From Dyella acidisoli (GTDB lineage: Bacteria > Pseudomonadota > Gammaproteobacteria > Xanthomonadales > Rhodanobacteraceae): a stretch of DNA of 64,000 nt. A model generated the notes under the pieces. That model was not told where the DNA came from, ran no database searches, and worked only from the letters and a program-made list of their open reading frames with translations. A program made the translations under genes and the position numbers. Location of the stretch: contig NZ_BSOB01000005.1 in assembly GCF_030160295.1 (NCBI RefSeq), positions 290,568 to 354,567 of the forward strand, given 5' to 3'. Positions 35,061-45,400 of this stretch are shown piece by piece (the first letter of the stretch is position 1; every line of letters starts with the position of its first letter).

Positions 35061-35755
35061 CGTATCTGGCCCGCATTAAGCTCAGTAGCCACGGCAGGCT
35101 TCACCGCCACCAACTGCCGCGTCAGGTCCGTGACAGGTACGCTTATGCGTGATTGAACAAGACCAACGCGAGGATTCCAGAAATAGAGCTGGCCAGCCCC
35201 TTTGGGTAATCCGCGCAGCACGAAATGGCCGTCTGTATCGACTTGCGATATGTAAGGCGTTGGCACTACCAACAAATCCAGTTCCATCGAGCGATGTACG
35301 CTGCATCCGATCAGAACCAAGCCAGCATGCGTAAACGGATGGGATATCGACTGTCCCGATGCCTGGAACTGAAAGTCGAAGGTCGAATTGGGCGTTGCCG
35401 AATAGAGGTTATGCAGCAATTCGTCCAGATTGGTAAAGGTGACGGTGCTTCCTACCGGAACGGCCATGGCTGCGGGGCGAAAGTCATGCTTGACGGTATA
35501 GACCGAAAAGTGACCGGGCTTGACGTGCACTCGTCCTTTCGCCGGAACGAAGTACACCAACGTGTTCGGAATGTCGCTGGCATCCACACTCTGACCGGGT
35601 CCGGCGGACAGAACGACACGTCCGGTTACTTCAGACGATTGATCAGTCGCTGATGAACCCGACGCATGAGATACCGATGACATAAGCGCCCACGCCAAAC
35701 AGGCGCACCACCATGTTGCGCGCGGCTTCGCCGCAAATCGAGCAGTCGTTAACAT
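35057..35755 (-). CDS. Secreted cupredoxin-domain (plastocyanin-like) protein, 232 aa
   Basis: A signal peptide ending near SVSHA precedes a cupredoxin fold (about 75-170). The type-1 copper ligands are visible as His115 (DELLHNLY) and the CxxHxxM cluster Cys151, His154, Met157 (GCSVHRSM). A C-terminal Ig/transthyretin-like region (about 170-215, DTDGHFVLRGLPKGAGQLYFW) resembles the carboxypeptidase-regulatory fold common in 'methylamine utilization' cupredoxins. Start 35755 has AGGGGG six bases upstream; a longer frame to 35935 adds 60 residues without a signal peptide. It is coupled to the Cache-HAMP gene. Confidence 0.85.
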   Translation of the reverse strand: MLTTARFAAKPRATWWCACLAWALMSSVSHASGSSATDQSSEVTGRVVLSAGPGQSVDASDIPNTLVYFVPAKGRVHVKPGHFSVYTVKHDFRPAAMAVPVGSTVTFTNLDELLHNLYSATPNSTFDFQFQASGQSISHPFTHAGLVLIGCSVHRSMELDLLVVPTPYISQVDTDGHFVLRGLPKGAGQLYFWNPRVGLVQSRISVPVTDLTRQLVAVKPAVATELNAGQIR

Positions 35756-36004
35756 CAATGCCCCCTGTTGCATTGCTTGACTGTGAGCTACCACTATCGA
35801 TCCGCGCAAAATCGCGCGATCGCCATATCCGCAAGATTTCACCCGCCCCTGACCCGCATGTCTTCGTGCGAGCGACACCCAGAATGCTGTCTTCAAAGCA
35901 CGTAGCTGTCTTATTAGGACAGCCGCAATAGGCATTCGTCTAATTGATTGTTCGAATAGAAATGATAGGTGTCTTCTATACAGACAGCGTATTAAAGAAT
36001 GATT

Positions 36005-36433
36005 TCAATCCTGCGTTATCCATTCCTTCTTGCGACGCGTTTGATAGGCCAGCAAGTCAGGTCTTTCGCAGTCAATCGTTTCTATATAGATGTTTCTTTC
36101 GTCCCACATGATTTCCATGTCATACAGGCAAAACGAATAGCGCTCAGACTGCTCGACCCAGCCATCGCTCGTCAGCACCGACACCGAAGTGAACAGCTCG
36201 TTGCCGTTTCCCCACCAGCAGACGACCAGATAAAGCATGGTTGCGCCTTTATGGAAAATCGAAAAATGCGGCGTTTGCGGCCAGCTGATAGAGCACGAGA
36301 CCTTTACTTGTCTCAAGCGATCGTAAAAAGGCTTTCTATCGACAGGCGCAGCATCCACGGAAACCGTGTAGATCTTGGCGCTGTCCTCATCTTGCCAGGT
36401 CGGTGAGCTGCGGATGGTGCGTGGAATGTACAT
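36005..36433 (-). CDS. Hypothetical protein, 142 aa
   Basis: No family recognised. The sequence is globular, without signal peptide or membrane segments, and rich in Trp, Tyr and Cys (ISWPQTPHFSIFHKG, VVCWWGNGNELF, CLYDMEIMWDERNIYIETIDCE). The many non-repetitive aromatic residues and the ATG start with an upstream purine tract make it likely to be real. It stands alone between a cupredoxin gene and an MFS gene. Confidence 0.65.
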   Translation of the reverse strand: MYIPRTIRSSPTWQDEDSAKIYTVSVDAAPVDRKPFYDRLRQVKVSCSISWPQTPHFSIFHKGATMLYLVVCWWGNGNELFTSVSVLTSDGWVEQSERYSFCLYDMEIMWDERNIYIETIDCERPDLLAYQTRRKKEWITQD

Positions 36434-36741
36434 GGGGGCCCCGTAAGTTGCGGGTAAAGACTACGTCATTTCCCAAGCCGCCTACGGTCGACCGGAAAAA
36501 AACACTTCAAGAAAACGGGTTACCTGTTCCGTGACATCGAAATTTTTCAAGAATATTCAACGCTACCGATTCGTCATCCCAGCGAAAGCTGGGATGACGA
36601 CGGTTCCAACCATTCCTGGAAGGTGGACAGAAACTTTTCCGGGACAGCATTGCCGCGCCGCTCCAATCTGACGCTGCCGATCACGCGTTGGCACACAGAT
36701 TTGAAACAAAAGGCGCCGATTATTCTCCCTGGTGCGCCGGA
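36434..36741. other. 308-bp intergenic region with a REP element
   Basis: The only structure I see is the 28-bp palindrome at 36572-36599. A TTTCAAGAATATTCAA stretch at 36545 superficially resembles an Rcs box but lacks the flanks of the island's nine copies. Confidence 0.6.
36572..36599. repeat. REP-like 28-bp palindrome
   Basis: Identical to 21288-21315, with 12-bp arms around a CGAA core. Confidence 0.85.
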
Positions 36742-38079
36742 ATGCCTCGGGCGTCTTTTCATTACCTGAGAATTTCATACACAGTGGCCGCCGTTGATAT
36801 CGAAGAAACGACAGAGCGGTTACCGGGTCCGAGCTTTGCCGCCATTTACAGCTTGGCGCACGTCGGCAAGAGTCTGTTCTGGCACGCAAGCGAGCTGCTG
36901 TTCGGTTATTTCCTCACCGAAATCTGTGCGCTGCCGCCACGGCTGACGGGCCTGATCCTTGGCGGATCGCTCTTGCTCAGCGCGTACGTAGATCTGTGCG
37001 TTGGCCGTTATCTTGCGCGTTCGGTCACCGGCATCGCTAGCGCGGGACGCGTTCAATGGTTAGGCGCAATGACGAGCTGCCTAACCTTCGCCCTCTTCGG
37101 TTTTTCCAACCTGGTACGAATGGAAGTACGTTTTGTCTTCGCATTGATCAGCATCGTCGCGTTCCGGATTGCATATGCGTTCCTGGACAATCCACAGAAC
37201 GCCATGCTGGCTTTGGCCAGCCACGATGACAAATCACGCACGCACTTGTCGTCTTTGCGTTACATATGCGGCGGCGTGGCCAACCTTGTCATTGTCATCA
37301 TCTTTGCGACCACACTGAGAAGAGAGCTGCACGACATGTATCCGGCCGACTTTGCTTTGGCGGCCGTGGCAATCGCCGCAATCGGCGCAGTGTCTTCGTA
37401 TCTGCTCTGGCAGCACTTGCGGCGCCATGCGATCAACACGGAGATCGATCACGTGGAAGCGCCACCCGAGGCACTGGTTGCTACGCCTCGAATACGTCAA
37501 TGGCCCATCTTGCTTGGCATGTTCCTGATCTCCATAGCCAGCTCGCTCATCGGGCGGCTCCAACCGTACGCAGCCACCTACCAATTGACCGGTGCCTTTC
37601 AGGGTAGCGCGTGGATGGCGTGTATTGCCATCGGCATGACTGTGTCGCAGCCGTGCTGGCGCTACGCCGCAAACCGCCACTCACTCGTATGGGCACTGCG
37701 TGCCGCAACAGTGGTTTTCTTCGCGGGCAGCTTGTCGTTCGATGTTATCGCCCGGCAAGGCATCGTCGGAAGTGCGCTGAGTGGACTGCTTTACGGCTGT
37801 GGTTGCGGAGGCATGCTGATGAGCCTATGGGCGCTGGCTGCCGCATCCGTTCGTAACGACAAGGCTTCAACCAGTGCTACCGCCACGTTTGGCATGCTTA
37901 CTTTCAGCTCAAAACTTGCGCTGGCCTGCGCTGCACTGGGCGTTGGGGAATTTCTGGCGCGCTTGCATTACCAGTCACCAGATGGCCATGGCATCGTAGT
38001 TTTCATGAGCTGGGTTCCTGCAGCCAGCGCAGCTGCATGCTTCGTGCTGTCGTATTTTCTTTGCGAAAAAACTTCGTAG
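36742..38079 (+). CDS. MFS / GPH-type transporter, about 445 aa
   Basis: About twelve hydrophobic segments with a central charged loop (RRHAINTEIDHVEAPPEAL), and GGSLLLSAYVDLCVGRYLARS and RIAYAFLDNPQNAMLALAS typical of MFS_2/GPH sugar-cation symporters. The substrate cannot be told. The start is uncertain: 36742 is the first in-frame ATG, a GTG near 36784 (just before AAVDIEETTERL) would give a more usual N-terminus, and a TTG at 36688 is also open. None has a strong ribosome-binding site. Confidence 0.8.
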   Translation: MPRASFHYLRISYTVAAVDIEETTERLPGPSFAAIYSLAHVGKSLFWHASELLFGYFLTEICALPPRLTGLILGGSLLLSAYVDLCVGRYLARSVTGIASAGRVQWLGAMTSCLTFALFGFSNLVRMEVRFVFALISIVAFRIAYAFLDNPQNAMLALASHDDKSRTHLSSLRYICGGVANLVIVIIFATTLRRELHDMYPADFALAAVAIAAIGAVSSYLLWQHLRRHAINTEIDHVEAPPEALVATPRIRQWPILLGMFLISIASSLIGRLQPYAATYQLTGAFQGSAWMACIAIGMTVSQPCWRYAANRHSLVWALRAATVVFFAGSLSFDVIARQGIVGSALSGLLYGCGCGGMLMSLWALAAASVRNDKASTSATATFGMLTFSSKLALACAALGVGEFLARLHYQSPDGHGIVVFMSWVPAASAAACFVLSYFLCEKTS

Positions 38080-38541
38080 GTTGGGGTGCAAACCATACGA
38101 AGGCGCAGCCGCACAGATTTTGACGAAGTCTTCACTTTTCGTCGATTGATTTTGGCGGCACATGAAACGTAATCTCGCCGTTGGGGTGAGCTAACAATGG
38201 ACCGCGTATCGAACTTCAGGGGAGCATGGTCGCTCGAGTAGCCAATGATCATTATCGCTTGCAGTAGCAGTGATGATGTCAACTTATGCCCGTGCAAACG
38301 TTACTTTTGTGCACTGTGCCGGCCCTACAGATTTGATGCGTCCAATCCATGGAAGTTGCATTTTTCGACACTCTAAGTACCGCATATAGCCAAGCTTGGC
38401 TCGGAAAAACGTTTCAAGCAAGCAGAAACAAATGAGCAGACACCAATGTCCGAAGCAGGCATTGGCATCCTGTGCAGGAAAGTAGCTTCCCTTCTGGCGA
38501 CGGTGGATCATCCATTGCACTGAATTGAGGAGGAATCGGTC
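38080..38541. other. 462-bp intergenic region
   Basis: Starts with a GTTGGGGTGCAAACC fragment of the same kind as the hairpins at 47863 and 62262. Otherwise I see no gene, RNA or clear promoter. Confidence 0.5.
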
Positions 38542-39183
38542 ATGTTGGGCCTCATACCCAATCCCGCAGTTGGCAATTTCCAGGGGCATTATCAACAGGC
38601 GCTTGCCTACCTGCGCCGCTCCCAGTTTGCCAGCCAGATCATCCAGGACCTGGAAAACGCGCCGCAACACATTGGCATCTTGGTTCAAGCCAATGGCGGG
38701 TCGGAATACATTCCGCCTTACAGAAATAGATGTCCACACTATCTGGACGGCGGCCTTATCGTGTGGAACTACACAAGCACCATGAACACTACCGACTTCG
38801 CCAGCAACGATCCTCGCCTGGGGCCAAACGAGCCGCATCGGCAGGATGCTCCGTGGCTAAGGGAGCAGAGTTGGGGAGCATGGCTGATGGAAGGCGTCTT
38901 TGGCCCGCGCACGCGAGTAGGACAGCTCTCAGAAGCCATGGGCTTGCTGCATGAGATGGGGCACGCCATGCAATATCTTACTGATGCAGCGGGCTTTCAG
39001 AATCTGGACGCCAACAATCTGATGGAGCTGGAGAATCTAAACGTCTCCGCCATAGAGGCCACCGTGGCGCAAGAGCTGAGATCGGCTGGGGCGAATGAAG
39101 GCATTCGCTGGGACTATCAGCACCAAGGGCATTATCCCGGCGGCAATGCATGGCCGAACTGGCTGAGATGGATCCACGAGTGA
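38542..39183 (+). CDS. Putative zinc metalloprotease with HExxH motif, M91/NleD-like, 213 aa
   Basis: The motif LLHEMGHAMQYL (His137, Glu138, His141) is a zincin HExxH site. Upstream, DGGLIVWNYTST and downstream NVSAIEATVAQELR (possible third ligand or glutamate) resemble the layout of the M91 family, which contains the type III effector NleD and plant-pathogen HopH1/XopG-type proteins. I have not been able to align it, so the family is inference. There is no Sec signal, which suits either a cytosolic protein or a specialised secretion substrate. The start has a very strong site (GAGGAGGAA, eight bases before ATG). It is convergent with the giant glucanase gene. Confidence 0.7.
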   Translation: MLGLIPNPAVGNFQGHYQQALAYLRRSQFASQIIQDLENAPQHIGILVQANGGSEYIPPYRNRCPHYLDGGLIVWNYTSTMNTTDFASNDPRLGPNEPHRQDAPWLREQSWGAWLMEGVFGPRTRVGQLSEAMGLLHEMGHAMQYLTDAAGFQNLDANNLMELENLNVSAIEATVAQELRSAGANEGIRWDYQHQGHYPGGNAWPNWLRWIHE

Positions 39184-39265
39184 ATGCCACTGGGGATGGC
39201 ACAGATGGATGCATCTGGCCGCCGATAACAAGTGGCGTTCGCGCCGGCTCCATCACGCCATAAAC

Positions 39266-39433
39266 CAACCCCTCTCCCCTTTTTAGGAGAGGGTTAGGGT
39301 GAGGGGCTGGGCTTGCAGGGAACTTGCCTGGGTGTGGACAAGTTTTCGCCCGTTGAATCTTGCAGCGCTAAAACCACCGCGCAAGATTCGCCCCTCACCC
39401 TGCCCCCTCCCTTTTTGGGGAGAGGGAGACTCG
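39266..39433. repeat. Pair of pyrimidine/purine inverted repeats between convergent genes
   Basis: CCCTCTCC-loop-GGAGAGGG at 39270-39293 and a second, imperfect CCCCTCCC-TTTTT-GGGGAGAGGG hairpin near 39402-39430. The flanks GGGTGAGGGG and CCCCTCACCC are complementary to each other. They may also serve as a two-way terminator for the convergent genes. Confidence 0.6.
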
Positions 39434-39438
39434 TGACG

Positions 39439-42400
39439 CTACCAACCGATGCCAAACGCCATGTGCTCCGGCTGTTGCGTCGTAATGGTCGTGCTCTGGT
39501 TGTTGTTGTCGTCATACGAGAACCCGTACGCCAACCCGCTCACCGAGTGCTGATGCCAGAACTGCGAATAAAAGTTGGCTGGCGAAGACTGGTAATACGT
39601 CGTAGCAGTCGCCCAGTTCGCGGGAGCCTGCAGTACGCCGCGATTCGTCGCCGCGCAGATCTGGTTTTCCAACTGTAGCTGGATGGCGTTCTCGTCCTGT
39701 TGCTGGGGCGTGCTACCGGCAACACCATTCGCCATCGTTCCGGCACACAGCAGCACATCCTGCGTGGACGGCTGTTGCACGACAAAGGTCTCGCCGACGT
39801 TGGCTGCAGATGGATTGACCTCGGTAAAGGTCAAGGTCGATGCGGAGGCTTTTCCAGTGAATTGGCGGCCGTTGACAGTCAAGGTCACAGGCGTGCTGCT
39901 GTACTGCGTCCACGCGTTGGCGATGTAGCTATCAAAGTAGTTTCCATTGGGGCCACCCGCATTGAAGGTAGTTTCTGCCGGAGAGAGGATGCGCAGATTG
40001 CTCGGCGTCGGCGTGTGGAACGCTGCCGGCGTCTGGCTGATGTACTCCTGATCAAGGTTTGCAATCGACTCATTGATACCTACCTGCATGTGGTAGGTCT
40101 CATTGGCGCCCCACACATCCAACAGCAGTGGCAAGCCGAACTGATTCACCTGGGTGGTGTTGATATAGATCCCACCGTTCGCGGCGTAGTTGAACTCGTA
40201 CCAGTCGTAGTGAACGTTGATGTTGGGATCGGTGGCGTTTTGCGGGTTAGGCCCGGCGTATCCATTATTGCCACCGTTCGCGCCCGCCATGATCGACATG
40301 TACAGCGGATTGCCTTCCGAAATGTAGATGCGTCCGGACGTAATCGGCGGCAGCTTGAGCTGATGGTTGGCCTGTGCAAGCGTGAACGCGTAGTTGGGAT
40401 ACGTTTGCCCATTTGGTCCGACCAGTGCATTGGCCGCCGTGTTGTCCGACACATTGGCCAACGTGATCGTGCCGTCGTAGTTGACCCAGGCAAGCTTGCC
40501 GGTAGCCGGATCATTGCCAAGAATCTCGACATAGATCTGGTTGTCCGCCCATGCGCCGTTGGTGTTGTTGTTGAGGTCGGTAACGATAAAGCCAGGGACG
40601 ACGGTGTAACTCGGCGCAAGATTGACGCTCAGCGCAGCTGCCGAAGACGTCACCGATCCAGCGGAGTTGCTGACCGCAACCGTGAAGCTGCTGGTGTTGT
40701 CGGGATACGTGGTTCCCGGCGTGGTGTAGCTTGCGCTGGTTGCGCCAGTAATCGCGGTGCCATTCTTGTACCACTGATAAGCCAGTGAACTGCCGCTCGC
40801 AACCACGGAGAACGTGGCGGTCCGGCCGATGGTTACCGTCTGATTGATTGGTGCCGTGGTAATGGAAGGCACCGTTGCTGTCGGCAGTGCCGAAGTGGTG
40901 GCCACGGCGGTGTTGGAGGCCGGCGAAGTACCCGCCGCGTTGACTGCCTCAACCGTGTAGGAGTACGCGGTCGAAGCCGTCAGGCCGGTGTCGCTGTACG
41001 TCGTTCCATCGAGGCCGTTCGCAATGACAGCACCATTGCGAGTCACCGTGTACGTCACTCCGGATGTTGCCGATGCGGCCCAGCTCAGGTCGATCTCGCT
41101 GGACGAAGCCGACGTTGCTGTTAGGTTCGCCGGCGCAGACGGAATCGACAGAGTGCTGGTGCTGGCTTGCGTACTTGGCGCCGACGTGCCGGTCGTATTG
41201 GAAGCCTCGACCACGTAGTAGTAGGTCGTGTTCTGTGTAAGACCCGTATCCGAGTAACTGTTGCCGGTTGCCGTCGCAATTTGGTTAGCACTGGTAGGTG
41301 TAAAGCCTGCCGTGGTGCTGCGGAAGATGTCGTAGACCACACCCGAAGCCGACGACGCCGTCCAGCTCAAGTTGATCTGGCTGGTGGAAACCGGCGTCAC
41401 GGCCAGGTTGCTGGGCGAACCAGGCGGCGGGGCAACCACTTCGATGCCGTTGATCTCGGCATTGTCGGTAACCGTGGTGAACTGCAGCACGATCTGACCC
41501 TGCGCATTGGCGGTCGTCGTAAAGGGCTCGACGATCGCAATGTCCTGGCCACCGGCCGTCGCGACGATGTCGAAGTTGCTCAACACCTGCGTGCCATTGA
41601 TGCTTACGTTGAACACGCGCTGCCCCGCCTTGGTCCAATAGAACTCGGCGAAGTGCAGGCGCACCAAGTAGCTGGCACCAGCGGTCAGGCCGGGAAGCGT
41701 ATAGGTGAAGTTGTTACCCACGCGCTGGTGCTGATACACCGACTGCGGCGCAGGATTCGTCACGCCAGCAGTATTGATCGTCGAACCCGTACCAGATGCC
41801 GCGCCACCGTTGAAGTACTCATCGGCAACGTAACTGCCCGATGCAGAGCCACCCGCGCTGATCGCAAGCACATCCGAACCACAGCCCGACACACAGTCCA
41901 CATCGAACGTGGTCGCCGTGGCGGTGTTGGAGGCCACCGATGTACCCACCGCATCGACGGCTTCGATCGTGTAGGAGTACGTAGCGGAAGATGTCAGACC
42001 AGTATCGCTATAGGTCGTTCCAGTCAGGTTATTGGCCACGGCCGTTCCATTACGGAAAACCGTGTACGTCACGCCCGATGTCGCCGAGGCTGTCCAACTC
42101 AAGTTGATCTGGCTGGAAGAAGCCACTGTTGCCGACAGATTCGACGGTGCATTGGGTGGCGTGTTCGTCGTCGTTGCGTTTTCAATTTCGATGCCGTTGA
42201 CCTCGGCATTGTCCTTGACCGTGGCGAACTGCAGCACGATCTGACCCTGAGCATTGGCCGTCGCCGAAAACTGCTCGGCGATGGCAATGTTCTGCCCGCC
42301 AGCGGCTGCAAGCACATCGAAGTTGGTCAGCACCTGCGTACCGTTGATGCCTACGTTGAATACACGCTGCCCTGCCTGAGTCCAGTAGAACTCGTCGAAG

Positions 42401-45400
42401 TGCAGACGCACCACGTAGCTGGTGCCTGGCGTCAAGCCAGGAAGTGTATAGGTGAAGTTGCCGAAGCGTTGATGCTGATAGACCGACTGCGGCGCAGGAT
42501 TGGTCACGCCGTTGACATTGATCGTCGCATTGCTGCCCGAGGCCGTGCCGCCATTGAAATCTTCATCGGCAGCGAAGTTGCCCGCAGCAGGACCACCCGC
42601 GCTGATCGCAATGGCATCCGAACCGCCGCAGTTTGTCGTGCAGGTCGATGCGGATGTCGTCGCGGTAGCAGTGTTGGAGGCTGCCGAAGCGCCGGCTGCA
42701 TCGGTGGCTTCCACGATGTAGTAGTAAGTGGTGCCTGCCGCCACGCTCGTATCCGAATACGTTGTTCCGTTCGAGGTAGCGATCTGGTTCGCACTGGAGG
42801 GAGTGAATCCGGCGACAGTGCTGCGATAGATGGTGTAACTGACTGTGCACGCACTGCCCGCCGTGCTCGCGCCCCACGTCAGGTTCACCTGATTAGAGCC
42901 GTTGGCGCCTACAGCCAATGTTCCTGGCGCACTCGGAACGGCACTGCAGCTATTCACCTGCGCGGTGAGCGTGGCGCTGTTGCTGTTGGTCGTACCAAAC
43001 ACGTCACCGACAGCCACACTGAACACTGCGCCATTGTCTGCTGTCGTGGTAGCTGGCGTCGTGTAGCTGGCCGACGTTGCTCCGACGATCGCACTGCCGT
43101 TCTTGGACCACTGGTAGCTCAAGGTGCCAAGACCGGTCGCTGTCACGCTGAAGGTTGCCGCCTGCCCAACGGCTACGTTCTGGTTCGCTGGTTGTACGGT
43201 GATGGCAGGCGCAGCCCCAGCGTCAGTGCCAGAGGTGCACAGCGTGGCGCCAGGATAGTTGTTGGTGACCTGGTAAGCCGACGTGCCGTCGAAGTTCACC
43301 ACTGCGGTCTTGGTGGAATCATTCGGATCGACCGTCGATGTCCATGTGCTCCAGGTTCCCGAGAAAGCACAGGTCGCATTGTTGACGCCGCCGATGCTCT
43401 GCGCCTCCGACTGCGTGGGCAAGCGCATATTGATGCCCGCGCAATACGTCTGCGCATTCACGCCGGTGAATTGCGAACCCGGCGTCGTGTCCGTCGTAAC
43501 GGTGCGGGTCCAGGTCAAACCGGTGAGGTTGTCCGTCACCAGGCTGGCATTCGACGCGTTGACCGTATAGCGCTCGGATGCGCCGCCGCATTGCGGCACG
43601 TTGTAAACCTGGAACTCATAGACCGAGTAGCCATACTGCGTCGCGCGCTGTGTGCCGTTCAACCGCACATAGCGAGCACTTACCGTCGGGAAGCCGAGCG
43701 TTTCCGTTCCGCCCGCGCCGGTGGTGGTGCTGTAGGCCGTCTTCCACGAATTACCATCGGTGCTGTAGAGAATCTGATACTGCGTCGCGTACGCGTTTTC
43801 CCAGTTGATGATGACTGTATTGAAGGGTTGCACCGAGCCCAGATCGACCTGCAACCACGAGGGATCGACACCGGGAACCGCAGGCGTCGGCGGTGCACCG
43901 GCAGTTGCCGAACCCCAGCGCGTGGAAAGACTGCCGTCGACGGCATTCTCCGGCCCAAGGCAATTCGTGCCCGAGTACGGCGGTGTGGTCGTTGCGTCGT
44001 TGCACGCGTTCTGCGTGCTGCTCGATGTTGCAAGCGCATCCAGAGCCAGATTGACGCCCGGCGGCGCGAGCGTGATTTTTGCAGCGTTGCTGGTCGCAGA
44101 CGCGCTGGCGGCATTGTTGACCGTTACCGTGTACGTGCCGACATTCGCAACGCTCACAGCCGGGATCGTATACGTGAGCGAATTCGACTGCTGCGATCCG
44201 CTGGTGAGAATGGTGGCGGAACCGCCAGGGGGCGTGAACTGCCATTGATACGTGTACGGCGCAGACCCGGCAACGACCGCCGTAAACTGCACCGGCTCAT
44301 TGACCGGAACGATGGTGCTGGCCGGTTGCGTGGTAAAGGACACGGGTGTCGCAGCGCCAACCGTCACTGCAACAGTATTGGATTGCACCGAACCGAGTGC
44401 GTTCGTGACGACGACATAGAAACTTTCGGTTCCAGCCGTCGCGAATACCGATGTGGTGTACGACGCTTGCGTAGCGCCTGCGATAGCGCCGGAGCCAACC
44501 TGGTACCACTGATAGGTGAGCTGCGGGGAGCCGGTTGCCGCGACGGTCAGCGTGGCCGAATCCCCTACCACCACCGCTTGGGAAATGGGCTGCGTGGTGA
44601 TCACCACGTTGGCAGGCGCATCAACGCTGAGAGCCACCGGCGTCGATGTCACCGTACCGGAGCTGCTTGCGATCGTCACCGTGAAGGTATCGCCGTTATC
44701 CGCAGCCGTTGTTGCTGGCGTGGTGTACGTAGCACTGGTTGCACCAGTGATCGGGCCGTTCTTGTCGGACCACTGATAGCTCAGCGTGCCCGAACCTGAG
44801 GCGACGACACTGAATGTCGCGGGATAGCCCGACGTGGCCGCCTCGTTCACAGGCGGAACAATGATCACCGGCGCCTGCGATTGCGAGGGCGCGACAGGCG
44901 CTACCGAACTCAACGTCACGCTGGCGCTTTGCAGCCCCGGCGCACTCGCCGTCACCGTGACAGTGCCCGGCGTAAACGTGCTGCGCAGAGCAATCTTTTG
45001 CAATCCACCTTCGAAGTTCAGTTCCGGATCACCGGGCGAATGGAAGAACGCATACGGCAGGCCCTGGATTACCGTGCTGTTCGCCTGCGAAAACGCGTCC
45101 TGGTAGTAATTGGTCAAGGTTGGATCGGCAACGATCTGCTGCGTGCCACCCATGTAGGTGGCCGGTCCCGTAACGGAGAACGTGACGTTGTCCGCGGCCG
45201 TCGGCACGAGATTGCCGTTGGCGTCCTGCACCTGTGCAACCACGAAGGCTGCATCCGAGCCATTAGCGGTCCACTGAAAACTCGTGCCGTCCGGCTTGGT
45301 CAAGTCAGACACAACGCTGAGCACGATCTTGCTCTCTGCGCCGGCGGTCGTCTGTGTATCGCTCACGCCTGCAACCGGATTGCCATTCGCATCCAGGCAT

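Noticed and set aside
36545..36560. AAGAATATTC near 36550 as a tenth Rcs box
   Set aside because: It lacks the conserved GGAAT and CTCTGAT halves and no suitable gene follows at the usual distance.
38698..38716. CGGAATACATTCCG palindrome inside the metalloprotease gene
   Set aside because: Intragenic, lacks CTCTGAT, and explained by coding sequence.
41167..44799. 1210-codon plus-strand frame opposite the giant glucanase gene
   Set aside because: Antisense shadow of repeated Fn3/Ig/malectin coding sequence; Arg-rich and without recognisable domains, while the minus strand is clearly coding.
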